A stretch of DNA of 64,000 nucleotides, from positions 347,069-411,068 of the forward strand of contig CAUYUJ010015749.1 in assembly GCA_963575745.1 (NCBI GenBank), written 5' to 3'. The position numbers and the translations under genes are program-made. Source of the DNA: Prorocentrum cordatum. Its lineage: Eukaryota; Sar; Dinophyceae; Prorocentrales; Prorocentraceae. Each line of letters starts with the position of its first letter. Position 1 is the first letter of the stretch. A model generated the notes under the pieces. That model was given only the letters and a program-made list of their open reading frames with translations, searched no databases and was not told the DNA's origin. Below are positions 54,116-64,000 of the stretch, one piece after another.

Positions 54116-54905
54116 GTGGCGCGTCCCCTGGCACATCCCGTGGCACATCCATTCGCACGTTCCGTAGCGCGTCCCCTTGGCACGTCCCGCGGTGCGACCC
54201 CATGGCACGTCCCCTGGCACGTCGCCTGGCGCATCCCTTGGGACGTTTCGCGGCGCGTCCTCCTGGCATGTCCCCTTGTCAATTAGATCTGGGGCAGCTA
54301 CTATGTGTTCAGGCAGCTCGAGCTTCAGATCCAGATCAATTCGGTCAGGACTCGGATGCAAAGGAGGACTCGATCCACGAGGCTATAGAGCACAATCACG
54401 CCATGGCACATCGCAATTCAGCACGGCGCAGCACAGCACAGCCCTCTGCACGGTACATCAAGATCGATACACTCAGCATTGCAATTTGGCACGTTCCGTG
54501 GGGCGTCCCTTGGCGAGTCCCCCTGGCACGTCGCGTGGCGCGTCCCCTGGCACATCCCGTGGCACATCCATTGGCACGTTCCGTAGCGCGTCCCCTTGGC
54601 ACGTCCTACGGTGCGACCCCATGGCACGTCCCTTGGCACGTCGCCTGGCGCGTCCCTTGGGACGTTTCGCGATGCGTCCTCCTGGCATGTCCCCCTGTCA
54701 ATTAGCTCTGGGGCAGCTACTATGTGTTCAGGCAGCTCGAGCTTCAGATCCAGATCAGTTCGGTCAGGACTCGGATGCAAAGGAAGACTCGATCCACGAC
54801 GCTATAGAGCACAACCGCGGCATGGCACATCGCAATTCAGCACGGTGCAGCACAGCACGGCCCTCGGCACGGTACATCAAGATCGATACAATCAGCATTG
54901 CACTT
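54115..54905 (+). repeat. 420-bp tandem duplication with GGCACGTCCC subrepeats
   Basis: Two copies; CCCGTGGCACATCCATT occurs at about 54138 and 54558. Each has ~20-bp CCCTTGGCACGTCC units and then GGGGCAGCTACTATGTGTTC. A third copy is at 63390-63716. Confidence 0.9.
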
Positions 54906-55189
54906 GCCCGGCACCCAATCAGGTGTCTCTGAAAACGTTGCCATGCGTTACATTTCTATATTCCTTTCCGGGTTCGTGGGTCGATCATGTTCATCCCTGG
55001 TCGTTCTTCCATGGCCCCGGGGAAAAGCGAGGGCCCCCAGTGGCAGACGACGGCCGACACAACCTCGCGCTGACTGCACGCCTGCGCCGCCGCGCGGCTG
55101 GCGCCCGCTCCGCGCGCGCTGCCCACGGGATACGGTCGGACAGTTTGGCTGAGCGTGTCGCGCCGACACGCACGACGGGGGGAGGAGGG

Positions 55190-55375
55190 CCAGGAGGAGG
55201 AGGAGGAGGAGGAGGAGGAGGAGGGGGAGGAGGGGGAGGAGGAGGAGGAGGAGGAGGAGGAGGAGGGAGGAGAAGAGGAGAAGGAATGGGAATGAGGAGG
55301 AAGAGGGCCAGGAGGAGGAGAGAGGAGGATGGTGGAGGAGGAGGAGGCGCCAGGGCGAGGAGGAGGAGGCCCCAC
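55190..55375. repeat. (GGA)n microsatellite
   Basis: GGAGGAGGAG with GGG interruptions. Confidence 0.95.
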
Positions 55376-55539
55376 CATGAGTCGGAGCGCGGCACGCGTC
55401 CACGTCACGGCACGCGGGCGCCAACGCCCCGAGCTTCTCCCAGCCTCCTGCCCCGCGGAGCGGAGCGACGCGCTATCCGCTCGCAGGGTATGGCGCGGCG
55501 CCGAGGCTGCCATTGCGACACGCTGAGCACGAGTTCTCG

Positions 55540-56440
55540 ACCGTACCTTTGGACAACGACGTGGCCAGCGGGCCCGTGTCGTCAGTTTGTATTGCTTGGC
55601 CTCTCCAGCATCAGGCAGCCTCAAGAACTTCTCCCGGGCCACGTGTGACTCGGCAAGCTCTAACGAGCCCTTGCTACACCTTCGCCAACTGCTGCTTGCC
55701 ATACTTATTAAGCTGGTGTTTGCACTCTTGGGCCAACTTTCCGACCACCTGCGTCGCAACGCAGTCACAGGCAAGACAATTTGTGCCCCCCGAACTCTTC
55801 CGATAAGCCCAGGTGTAAGAGCTGTGCACGTCAATTCTACTGACTGGATTCTGAGTGCGCACCATAATCAAACATTTGAGAAGCCCCTGTAGACAGGGAG
55901 TGGCTAAACACTTGTCCAGCATCCTGTATGGAGCACAGCCAACACTTGTGGCAGCGGATCTGGAATCCGATGCCACGCACAGGTTCGTGAGATGCGAGCA
56001 GCAGCTGAATTTGACCTCGCGCCTCTTCGGATCCCGAGCTGACTCCCTGGGCGCCCTGTTCTCGTTTACATCCATCGAGGCCAGCAATATGTGACCGAGG
56101 TGCTGCCGCACCTGAAAAGCTATAGCCTGCGCGTGGGTCCTGGCGTCCCGATCCCTGGCAGGGACACGGTTATTCTCCGCTCACTAGTTCGCAATACGGT
56201 CCGAAAGTTCATTCAAGAGAAGAGAGCGGGCCGTTGCCGCCGGCCTCCACCTCCTCAAGAGATGTGTGAGTTTCCATTCTAGCTAGGACTACACCTCTAC
56301 TGGGATGTTGCTTCATCATATCCCTGATAGCGTGCCACACGACAAGGGGTGACCTTGGATGGATGCCCCTCTGGATCTTACCGACAAAAAATGTAACATC
56401 GTACATGCACGTTCTTAGCAGCAACATCAACTCTATTTCG
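55540..56440. other. Low-repeat region, no recognised gene
   Basis: About 900 bases of balanced composition and no repeats. Frames of 70-145 codons exist on both strands (for example SILYGAQPTLVAADLESD, plus, 55920-55970) but none has codon bias like the confident exons and I recognise no domain. Confidence 0.4.
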
Positions 56441-56894
56441 TCTGTGCCTTCACGCTATGTGCGCTATTCCGCCTAATTATCCGCAGGCTTTTCTGTCTGT
56501 CCACCATCATCCAATCTCCTCGCCGCCCCCCCATATATTGTGACTCGCCATCCCGCCCCGCCCGCCACCCCGTCTACTCCCTACATTCCGTCAGAGCCGA
56601 ATACATATATCCTCTAGCCATTATGTCACGGTGATTTCTCGAAGCCAGGTGTCCGTCTCCATCTCTCCCGCCCTAGCGGAGGTTGTTTCCCTCTCGAGTT
56701 ATCGGCAACCCTGAAACCGCTCCTCCCGCTCCATCCCGCTCCCCCGCTCTAGGGATTCTCAAAACAGCGCTCGAAATTCGCCTCTGTTCATGCCTGTGAA
56801 CATCTTCCGCCTTACTGATGGCGAAGATTGCCCCCTGGCTCGTCGGCAGCGCCGTCGCTAGGGCCGCACCCGCGACGCGCCACCCCAACATGGC

Positions 56895-56897
56895 TCA

Positions 56898-56929
<32 letters not shown>

Positions 56930-57060
56930 TCCTCGGATTCGATTCGATGTCGATGGATTCCGATTCCGATCCGATGTCCATGTCAGATTCCGATGTGGGT
57001 TCCGACTTCCCAAGTGGGCCTCACTGCTCTGCCGATTTCCGCCGATCCGACTCCTCCCGA
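56895..57060. repeat. (TA)n and GATTCC repeats
   Basis: TATATATA at 56897-56930, then GATTCCGATTCCGATCCGATG hexamer-like units. 56441-56890 has no feature. Confidence 0.8.
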
Positions 57061-57160
57061 CCTGGCGGTCGCTTTCCACCGAGCCGATTCGTTTCGATCG
57101 CCGATTCGGCTCCCTCGACCCGATTCTGGGCCCTCCTGCCCCAGCAGCTCCCGACCGCAG

Positions 57161-57225
57161 GCCACGGCCAACCTGCGCACGACGCTGCTCGCCGCGGCCG
57201 CATCCCAGGGCCGCTGCGTCCGGGA
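57161..57225 (+). CDS. Possible short exon
   Basis: After CTCCCGACCGCAG the frame ATANLRTTLLAAAASQGRCV RE has G/C third positions and is followed by GTGGGC, a GT donor candidate. Isolated and unrecognised; the frame stays open to the TIR element at 57286. Confidence 0.3.
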
Positions 57226-57285
57226 GGTGGGCCCGCAGCCCGCGCCTCGGGCCCGTGGCCTGCGGCCCGCCTTCTTCGGCCCGCC

Positions 57286-57448
57286 TGGAGTCGGGCCTGT
57301 CCCTCCACAGGAGGAGTAGTCCAGCAGATCGTCAGCAAACAGTCTGGGGACGATTGTCCGATCATTTTTTCACTATGTTTGAACTTTGTTGTTGTAGTTC
57401 TCAGGTTTCTTCCAGAATCCGCCTGCAGGGGGACCTGCCCGACCCAAG
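57286..57448. mobile_element. GTCGGGC-family TIR element, copy H
   Basis: 163 bp from TGGAGTCGGGCCTGTCCC to GGGGGACCTGCCCGACCCAA. Flanking GGCCCGCC (57278-57285) and GGCCAGCC (57449-57456) agree at 7 of 8. Confidence 0.85.
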
Positions 57449-57582
57449 GCCAGCCCTCGGGCGGCCTCTTCGGTCGGCCTGCGGCGGTCCCCCTGCGGCC
57501 CCAGAGCTCCTGCGCAATGAAAAGCAAGACGGAGGTTTTTGTTCGCCGTTTCTGCCGCCTCGCGCGGAAGGGGGGTATAGGC

Positions 57583-57774
57583 TTAAGTCGGGCCTGTCCC
57601 CCTGCAGGGGGATTTTCGACGAAAGATCAAGAATACACCAAACATAATCAAACAATAGTCCAAACATAGTCTGGGTACTATGTTTTTAGTATTTTTCTGC
57701 CTTCTTGGGGTATTTTTGGGGTATCTGTAGTTTTTCGTCGAAAATCCCCCTGTAGGGGGACACGCCCGACAGAA
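57583..57774. mobile_element. GTCGGGC-family TIR element, copy I
   Basis: 192 bp from TTAAGTCGGGCCTGTCCC to GACACGCCCGACAGAA, perfect 8-bp duplication GTATAGGC (57575-57582, 57775-57782). GATTTTCGACGAAA near the left pairs with TTTTTCGTCGAAAATC near the right. Confidence 0.9.
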
Positions 57775-58150
57775 GTATAGGCTTCTTAGAAGCACCCCTG
57801 CTTTGGAGAAGGCGCTGGCCTTGTCTGTGGATGTGAGGCCAGCGCCTGCCAAGAAGCAGCCTCCTTTCAAGGAAGTCTTCCCCCCTCCCCCTGCCCCCTT
57901 GTGCGCGCCGCCCACTTTTCGGCCTCTCGAGGACCTCGCCTGGCCCCGGGACCATCAAACAAATGCGTCGGAATGAAAGACCTGTCCTGGGGAATGGGTC
58001 GAGACCTTTGAGTCATGACGTCGGGGGTCGGGGCAGATGGAGTCGGAGGATCGTGCCGCATCACCGATGCATCCTCGAAGGCGGCGCGATGTGGAGCCCG
58101 ATTTTCTCCATCCCGACGTCGCCAAGGTATCGGGGACGCGGTGCGATCCT

Positions 58151-58340
58151 CCGGGGGGGGGGAAGTGAAAGGGCAGGCCTTCTCAGAAGGCGGCAGGGCT
58201 TCTCAGAAGCCCATCTGACTCCTGAGAAGTCGCCTCTGTCTTCGGAGAGGGCTTGGAGAGGTCCTCAGGAGGCCGTAAATCTTCCGAGCCTTCTGAGAAG
58301 GCCCGCCGTCTCTGCATTCTCCCCTGGGCTCGCCGCCGAA
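58151..58340. mobile_element. GGCGGCGAGCGAGGGGGG-TIR element, copy 3
   Basis: Right end CTGGGCTCGCCGCCGAA and interior CTTCTCAGAAGGC match; the left terminus is shortened to GGGGGGGGGAAGTGAAAGG. Confidence 0.65.
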
Positions 58341-58944
58341 GGATGGAGTCCCGGGCGTCGCGAGGAAGTTTGCAGCGAGCCATCTCGGGATCCGCGGGGG
58401 CCCTCGCGGGTCGCTCTGGGCTCCAGCGATCCAGTACCGGATCGAGTGGGGTAGTGGGGATCGACTGCAGGGTTGACTTACCCAGGAATAGTGTTGTTCG
58501 CCGAGTCTACGAAAACGATGTATTCTGTTCGTAGATCGTAGATCTACCAACGTTCTACGCTGTGCTTTGCATATTCGACAGACATCAATTTTTGGGGTAA
58601 ATCAATTATGCAGTCGATCCCCTGCTCGATTCAAGAGTGCAGGGTCTCGGGTCGGATCGCTCCAGTCCGAGAGGTCCAGGTCGCTGCGGCCCGAGAGGTC
58701 CAGCGCGAGACCGCTCCAGCTCGAGAGAGAGAGAGAGATGCAGCGCAGGTGGTGGTCTCGAGAGCCCTCCTCGTGGCGCTCTCCGATGCGCCGCGACTGC
58801 TCCCTGGGCCCAGACTTGGGGGGCCCCGGCCGCCCCGCCTCCACCCCGCCCAGATCCCCGACGCCGTGATTTTGTTCACAGCGTCGACACCCCGAGGTCC
58901 CGAAGAGATGCCAGCGTGTCTGGATTCATGGCTTCCAGAATGGG

Positions 58945-59040
58945 CCACCTCCTCCTCCTCCTCCTCCTCCTCCGCCTCCTCCGCCTCCTCCTCCGCCTCC
59001 TCCTCCTCCTCCTCCTCCTCCTCCTCCTCCTCCTCCTCGG
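58945..59040. repeat. (CTC)n microsatellite
   Basis: CTCCTC with CGC interruptions. 58341-58940 holds no gene beyond short GAGAGA (58719-58737). Confidence 0.95.
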
Positions 59041-59319
59041 CCGAAGTCGATGGGGTCGTCTTCTGACGGTCCCAGGCCCCGGCGAGGCCTTCTACGGAGG
59101 CCGAACACGGCCGAGAGCTACGTCTTGATTTTGGTTCGAGGCCCAGCGGGGGCCCCCAGAGGCCGAACGACCTGCCAATAAAGATGCTGGCGTGTTTTCA
59201 CGCCGCGAGGGGGCCTTGGGGCTCCCACCCGCCAGCGAGGACGCGAGGCTCGCCGGGGACCTGGGACGGACAGTCTATGGGCCCCCCAACAGGGGTCCGA
59301 GTAGAAGGGGTCGAAGGAT

Positions 59320-59455
59320 CGCTCCGCATCGCCGATGCCTCGGCGATGCGGCTTGACGTGGATCCACGCCGATGGCGCCGACGCATCGCCGACGTCGCCG
59401 ATGCGTCGCCAATGCATCGCCGCTGCATCGACGATGCAGCGGCGGATCGGCGCGA
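59320..59455. repeat. CGCATCGCCGATGC palindrome cluster
   Basis: CATCGCCGATGCCTCGGCGATG at 59329 region (outline), GACGCATCGCCGACG, GATGCATCGCCGCTGCATCG. Confidence 0.75.
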
Positions 59456-59484
59456 GCCTCCGACCCCGAGCCGCTCCAACCCCC

Positions 59485-59795
59485 CCCCCTCCTCCTCCTC
59501 CTCCTCCTCCTCCTCCTCCTCCTCCTCCTCCTCCTCCTCCTCATCCTCCTCCTCCTCCTCCTCCGCCTCCTCCTCCTCCTCCCCCCCGTCCTTCCTCCTC
59601 TCCTCCTCCGCCTCCTCCTCCTCAGACTCCTCCTCCTTCCCCCTCCCCCTCCCCTCCCCCTCCTCCTCCTCCTCCTTGCCCCTCCTCCCTCCACCTCCAT
59701 CGCTCCTCCTCCTCTTCTCCTTCCTCCTCCCCCTCCCCCTCCCCTCCTCCGCCTCCTCCTCCTCCTCCTCCTCCTCCTCCTCCTCCTCCTCCACA
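59485..59795. repeat. (CTC)n microsatellite, 310 bp
   Basis: CTCCTC with CCC and CGC interruptions. Confidence 0.97.
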
Positions 59796-60339
59796 ATTAC
59801 TCAATATGAAAATACTCTCCCTCTTCCCCTGATGGCGTCCGGGTGATGGCCGCGCATTCTCCGCGTATTGTTTTTTACACACAGGATTCCCGGGAAATCC
59901 CGGGAAACGACTCTCGCTGAGGCGCCGGCGTCATTTTCGGGCCGAGCGCCCCCCGCGTGCTGTTTTTTTACACACAGGATTCCCGGGAAACGGGTTTTCG
60001 CCTGCGTTTTTTTTTTTCCCCGGAAAGGGCCTGGGCCCAGGGTTTTCTTTTAGTAGGTTTACCCCCCGGTTTTTACTTGAAGGGGGCCGGCGAATTTCTT
60101 GTGCGATGAATTACGAGGTCGAAGGGGGCCGGCGAATTAAAATTGTGAGGACGAAGGCCATTTTTCGCCACCCCGCACGCAGATCGTGGTCTTGGAATTT
60201 TACTGCCTTTAAGGAAACCTCGATATTTCACAGGTGAAGTCCACTTCTTCCGACATCGACTTTAAACGATAAAAAACGAAGTAAACGCGTTCGCTCGATA
60301 AATAACGAGGTACCGCGGCCTCCGGAACGGCGCTGGGAA

Positions 60340-60710
60340 CGGAGTTTTGGATTCTTGAAGTTGCATAAGTTCGGGAATCGCAACAATCCCCTGTGTTTTT
60401 GGACCCTGACCCCGCCGATCTGCGTGAGGTGTGGCATGGAATACCAGAAATGTGTCAAATCCCCTATGTTTTTGGACCCTAACCCCGCCAATCTGCGTGC
60501 GGGGTGGCGCGGAATTCCAAAAATGTAGCAAATCCCCTGTGTTTTTGGACCCTGACCCCGCCGATCTGCGTGAGGGGTGGCACGGAATTTCAGAAATGTG
60601 GCAAATCGCATGTGTTTTCGGATCCTGACCCCGCCGACCTGCGTGAGGGGTGGCACCGAATTTCAAAAATGTGGCAAGTCCCATGTGTTTTCGGACCTTG
60701 ACTTCGTCCA
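60340..60710. repeat. 73-bp tandem repeat, five copies
   Basis: CCTGTGTTTTTGGACCCTGA, CCCCGCCGATCTGCGTGAGG, AATTTCAAAAATGTGGCAA units start near 60390, 60462, 60535, 60608 and 60681. Confidence 0.92.
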
Positions 60711-60910
60711 GGAGGGCCCAGGAGGCTCCAGGAGAGCCCAGGAGAGCCCAGGAGGGCCCAGGAGAGCCCAGGAGGGCCCAGGAGGACCCAGGAGGCTCCA
60801 AGAGGCACCAGGGGGCCCAAGGAGGGCCCAGGAGAAGCTTCAGGAGGCTCCAGGAGAGCCCAGGAGGGCCCAAGAGGTCCAAGGAAGACCCAGGAGGGCC
60901 CAGGAGCCCT
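60711..60910. repeat. 10-bp minisatellite GGAGGGCCCA
   Basis: GCCCAGGAGAGCCCAGGAGG phase repeats every 10 bases for about 190 bases. Confidence 0.92.
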
Positions 60911-60954
60911 TACGAGGGATCGTGGCCCTGGGAGCGCTGACGTAGCGTAATTTT

Positions 60955-63375
60955 ATAATTTGTTGAGGACGTCTCGAGCGAAACGCTGGTTTTGCAAAAT
61001 TGAGGGATGTCTCGAGCGGGGGCTTCGCGGAGGGCCAGAATTCAGAGGATGTCTCAGGCGAAATGCTTGTTTTCGTGTCCCGCTCGCAGGAATTCCAAGG
61101 ATGTCTCGCGCGTGCCGCGTCCCGCGCGCAGGAATTTCGAGGATGTCTCGGCTAATTCGATTGTTTTGGTCAGGATTTCTAAGAATTTTGGCAGGATGTC
61201 TCGAGCGAAACGCGTGTTTTTTTTTCCCCGGAAAGGGCCTGGGCCCAGGGTTTTCTTTTAGTAGGTTTACCTTCGGTTTTTACTTGAAGGGGGCCGGCGA
61301 ATTTCTTGTGCGTAAATAGCGAGGTAGAGTGCTGATGTTTTTTTAAAAGTGCGTTTCGTGCGTGCCCGCTCGAGGAAAGTGCGCCCCCCATCTCGGATCC
61401 TCGATAAAAAACGGGGTCCGCAGACCCCCGTTTTTCCTCGTAAAAGAGAGGGTGCGGAGCGTTTTTCGCAGAATCCTCAACAAATAATGGGGTCTGGAGC
61501 CCCGACCGCGACGCAGAAAAGCGCCCCGCGCGCAGGAATTCCGAGGATGTATCGCGCGTGCCGCGTCCCGCGCGCAGGAATTTCGAGGATGTCTCGGCTA
61601 ATTCGTTTGTTTTGCCAGGAGTTCTTTGGATCTTGACAGGATGTCTCGAGCGAAACGCTTGGTTTTCAGAATTTGTTGAGGATGTCTCGAGCGAAACGCT
61701 GGTTTTGCAAAGTTGGGGGGATGTCTCGAGCGGGAGCATCGTGGGTGGCCAGAATTGAGAGGATGTCTCAAGCGAAATGCTTGTTTTCACGCCCCGCGCG
61801 CAGGAATTCCGAGGATGTATCGCGCGTGCCGCGTCCCGCGCGCAGGAATTTCCAGGATGTCTCGATTAATTTGTTTGTTTAGCGAGGATTTCTTTAGATT
61901 TTGACAGGATGTCTCGAGCGAAACGCTTGTTTTTCAAAATTTGTTGAGGATGTCTCTAGCGAAACGCTGGTTTTGCAAAATTGGGGGGATGTCTCGAGCG
62001 GGAGCCTCGTGGGTGGCCAGAATTCAGAGGATGTCTCAAGCGAAATGCTTGTTTTCACGTCCCGCTCGCAGGAATTCCGAGGATGTCTCGCGCGTGCCGC
62101 GTCCCGCGCGCAGGAATTTTGAGGATGTCTCGACTGATTCGTTTGTCTAGCGAGGATTTCTTGGATTTTGACAGATGTCTCGAGCGAAACGCTTGTTTAT
62201 CATAATTTGTTGAGGATGTCTCGACTAATGCGTTCGTTTTGCCAGGAATTCTTTGGATTTTGACAGGATGTCTCGAGCGAAACGCTTGTTTTTCAGAATT
62301 TGTTGAGGATGTCTCGAGCGAAACGCTGGTTTTGCAAAGTTGGGGGGATGTCTCGAGCGGGAGCATCGTGGGTGGCCAGAATTGAGAGGATGTCTCAAGC
62401 GAAATGCTTGTTTTTCACGCCCCGCGCCGCGCGCAGGAATTTCCGAGGATGGGAATTCCGAGGATGTTCTGCGCGTGCCGCGTCCCTCGCGCAGTAATTC
62501 CCAGGATGTCTCGATATTCGCTTGTTTAGCAAGGGGGAATGGGGTTCTTGTGATTTTGACAGGATGTCTCGAGCGGAAACGCTTGTTGTTCAAAATTTGT
62601 TGAAGATGTCCCGAGCGAAACGCTGGTTTTGCAAATTGAAGTGATGTCTCGAGCGGGAGCCTCGTTGGTGGCGCTGGCCAGAATTCAGAGGATGTCTCAA
62701 GCGAAATGCTTGTTTTCACGTCCCGCTCGCAGGAATTCCGAGGATGTCTCGCGCGTGCCGCGTCCCGCGCGCAGGAATTTTGAGGATGTCTCGACTAATT
62801 CGTTTGTCTAGCGAGGATTTCTTTGATTTTGACCGGATGTCTCGAGCGAAACGCTTGTTTATCATAATTTGTCGAGGATGTCTCGACTAATTCGCTCGTT
62901 TTGCCAGGAATTCTTTAGATTTTGACAGGATGTCTCGAGCGAAACGCTTGTTTTTCAGAATTTGTTGGGGATGTCTCCAGCGAAACGCTAGTTTTGCAAA
63001 ATTGAAGGGGGATGTCTCGAGCGGGGGTCTCGTGGGGTGCCAGAATTCAGAGGATGTCTCAAGCGAAATGCTTGTTTTCACGCCCCGCGCGCAGGAATTC
63101 CGAGGATGTATCGCGCGTGCCGCGTCCCGCGCGCAGGAATGTTGAGGATGTCTCGACAAATTTGTTTGGTTGGCGAGGATTTCTTGTGATTTTGACAGGA
63201 TGCCTCGAGCGAAACGCTTGTTTATCATAAGTTGTTGAGGATCTCTCGAGCGAAACGCTGGCTTTGCAAAATTAGGGGGGATGTCTCGAGCGGGGGTCTC
63301 GTGGGGTGCCAGAATTCAGAGGATGTCTCAGGCGAAATGCTTGTTTTCACGTCCCGCTCGCAGGACTTCAGAGGA
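60955..63375 (+). repeat. GATGTCTCGAGCGAAACGC hierarchical satellite, array 2
   Basis: Same monomers and ~270/~360-bp higher-order spacing as array 1 (key monomer near 61050, 61765, 62031, 62392, 62690, 63055, 63328). The non-satellite leader is inserted at 61205-61545. Confidence 0.9.
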
Positions 63376-63389
63376 TTCACGTCACGCTC

Positions 63390-63716
63390 GCTTGGCACGT
63401 TCCGTGGGGCGTCCCTTGGCGAGTCCCCCTGGCACGTCGCGTGGCGCGTCCCTTGGCACATCCCGTGGCACATCCATTGGCACGTTCCGTAGCGCGTCCC
63501 CTTGGCACGTCCCGCGGTGCGACCCCATGGCACGTCCCCTGGCACGTCGCCTGGCGCATCCCTTGGGACGTTCCGCGTCGCGTCCTCCTGGCATGTCCCC
63601 CTGTCCATTCGCTCTGGGGCAGCTACTATGTGTTCAGGCAGCTCGAGCTTAAGATCCAGATCAGTTCGGTCAGGACTCGGATGCAAAGGAGGACTCGATC
63701 CACGAGGCTGTAGAGC
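63390..63716 (+). repeat. GGCACGTCCC segment, third copy
   Basis: Nearly identical to 54490-54815, cut by the gap. Confidence 0.9.
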
Positions 63717-63816
63717 NNNNNNNNNNNNNNNNNNNNNNNNNNNNNNNNNNNNNNNNNNNNNNNNNNNNNNNNNNNNNNNNNNNNNNNNNNNNNNNNNNNN
63801 NNNNNNNNNNNNNNNN
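63717..63816. other. Assembly gap, 100 N
   Basis: Exactly 100 Ns, followed by (CTC)n to 63856; 63857-64000 shows nothing recognised. Confidence 1.
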
Positions 63817-64000
63817 CTCCTCCTCCTCCTCCTCCTCCTCCTCCTCCTCCTCCTCCTGGGGGGAAGGGAGGCCTCGGGCGCTCCGCTGGCCGCGCTGCAC
63901 GGCCTCTCTGTCGCCCCGCGGGGTGCGCGGAGGGCAGCCTTGCAAGCTTCTTTGCCAGCGCCCCCCAAAATCAAGCAGTGGCGAAGCGTCCTGGCTCGCC

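Larger units (their letters stand above)
52275..54905 (+). repeat. Duplicated block, copy 1
   Basis: Leader segment CCCGGAAAGGGCCTGGGCCC, GTGCGGAGCGTTTTTCGCAG, then the GATGTCTCGA array, then the GGCACGTCCC segment. The same order occurs at 61210-63716, and the leader alone at 60010-60140. Confidence 0.85.

Overview
This window is nuclear DNA of a dinoflagellate; I cannot name the species. The evidence is direct. A complete genomic copy of the 22-nt dinoflagellate spliced leader (DinoSL) sits at 15021-15042 just upstream of an intronless gene, and a 19/22 relict lies at 3335-3356 before an intron-containing gene. Composition is high GC, inferred exons use G/C in almost every third position, inferred introns use GC or GA donors, and genes are sparse among very dense simple repeats and short inverted-repeat elements. 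Two runs of exactly 100 Ns are scaffold gaps.

Layout. 1-3.3 kb: degenerate minisatellites. 3.3-21.7 kb (+ strand): a dispersed multi-exon gene. DinoSL relict, then ankyrin-repeat exons at 3428-3544, 3753-3950, 8136-8267 and about 13633-13731, all consistent with phase-0 junctions; further GC3-biased exons at 18729-19284, 20331-20574 and a Cys-containing tail ending at 21697 may or may not belong to it. Between them, 14188-18303 is a 4.1-kb terminal-inverted-repeat (TIR) element with an 8-bp target duplication. Inside it, in a (CAT)n tract, lies a processed retrogene running from DinoSL to poly(A) (15021-17398) with an exact 18-bp target duplication; it encodes a 503-aa sugar-porter-type MFS transporter. 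21.8-31.2 kb: octamer satellite, a second long member of the same TIR family (22656-24029), several foldback/MITE-like elements and long trinucleotide tracts. 31.3-38.3 kb: a satellite block made of a two-type ~61-bp repeat that brackets a ~110-bp repeat whose orientation flips near 35590. 38.3-48.9 kb: more foldback elements and a broken non-LTR reverse transcriptase (41391-42453). 48.9-51.7 kb: (AGT)n. 52.2-63.7 kb: a duplicated block with a hierarchical GATGTCTCGA satellite and, between the two copies, further MITEs and minisatellites.

How the parts relate. The confident coding content is the transporter retrogene and the ankyrin exons. Everything else is mostly repeats. At least five inverted-repeat families are visible; the largest has eight members, each flanked by matching 8-bp duplications (7/8 or 8/8), which suggests a hAT-like element. 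Nesting of transposon, microsatellite and spliced-leader retrogene inside a probable host intron is the main result. Exon boundaries are inferred from ankyrin spacing and codon bias, not from transcripts.
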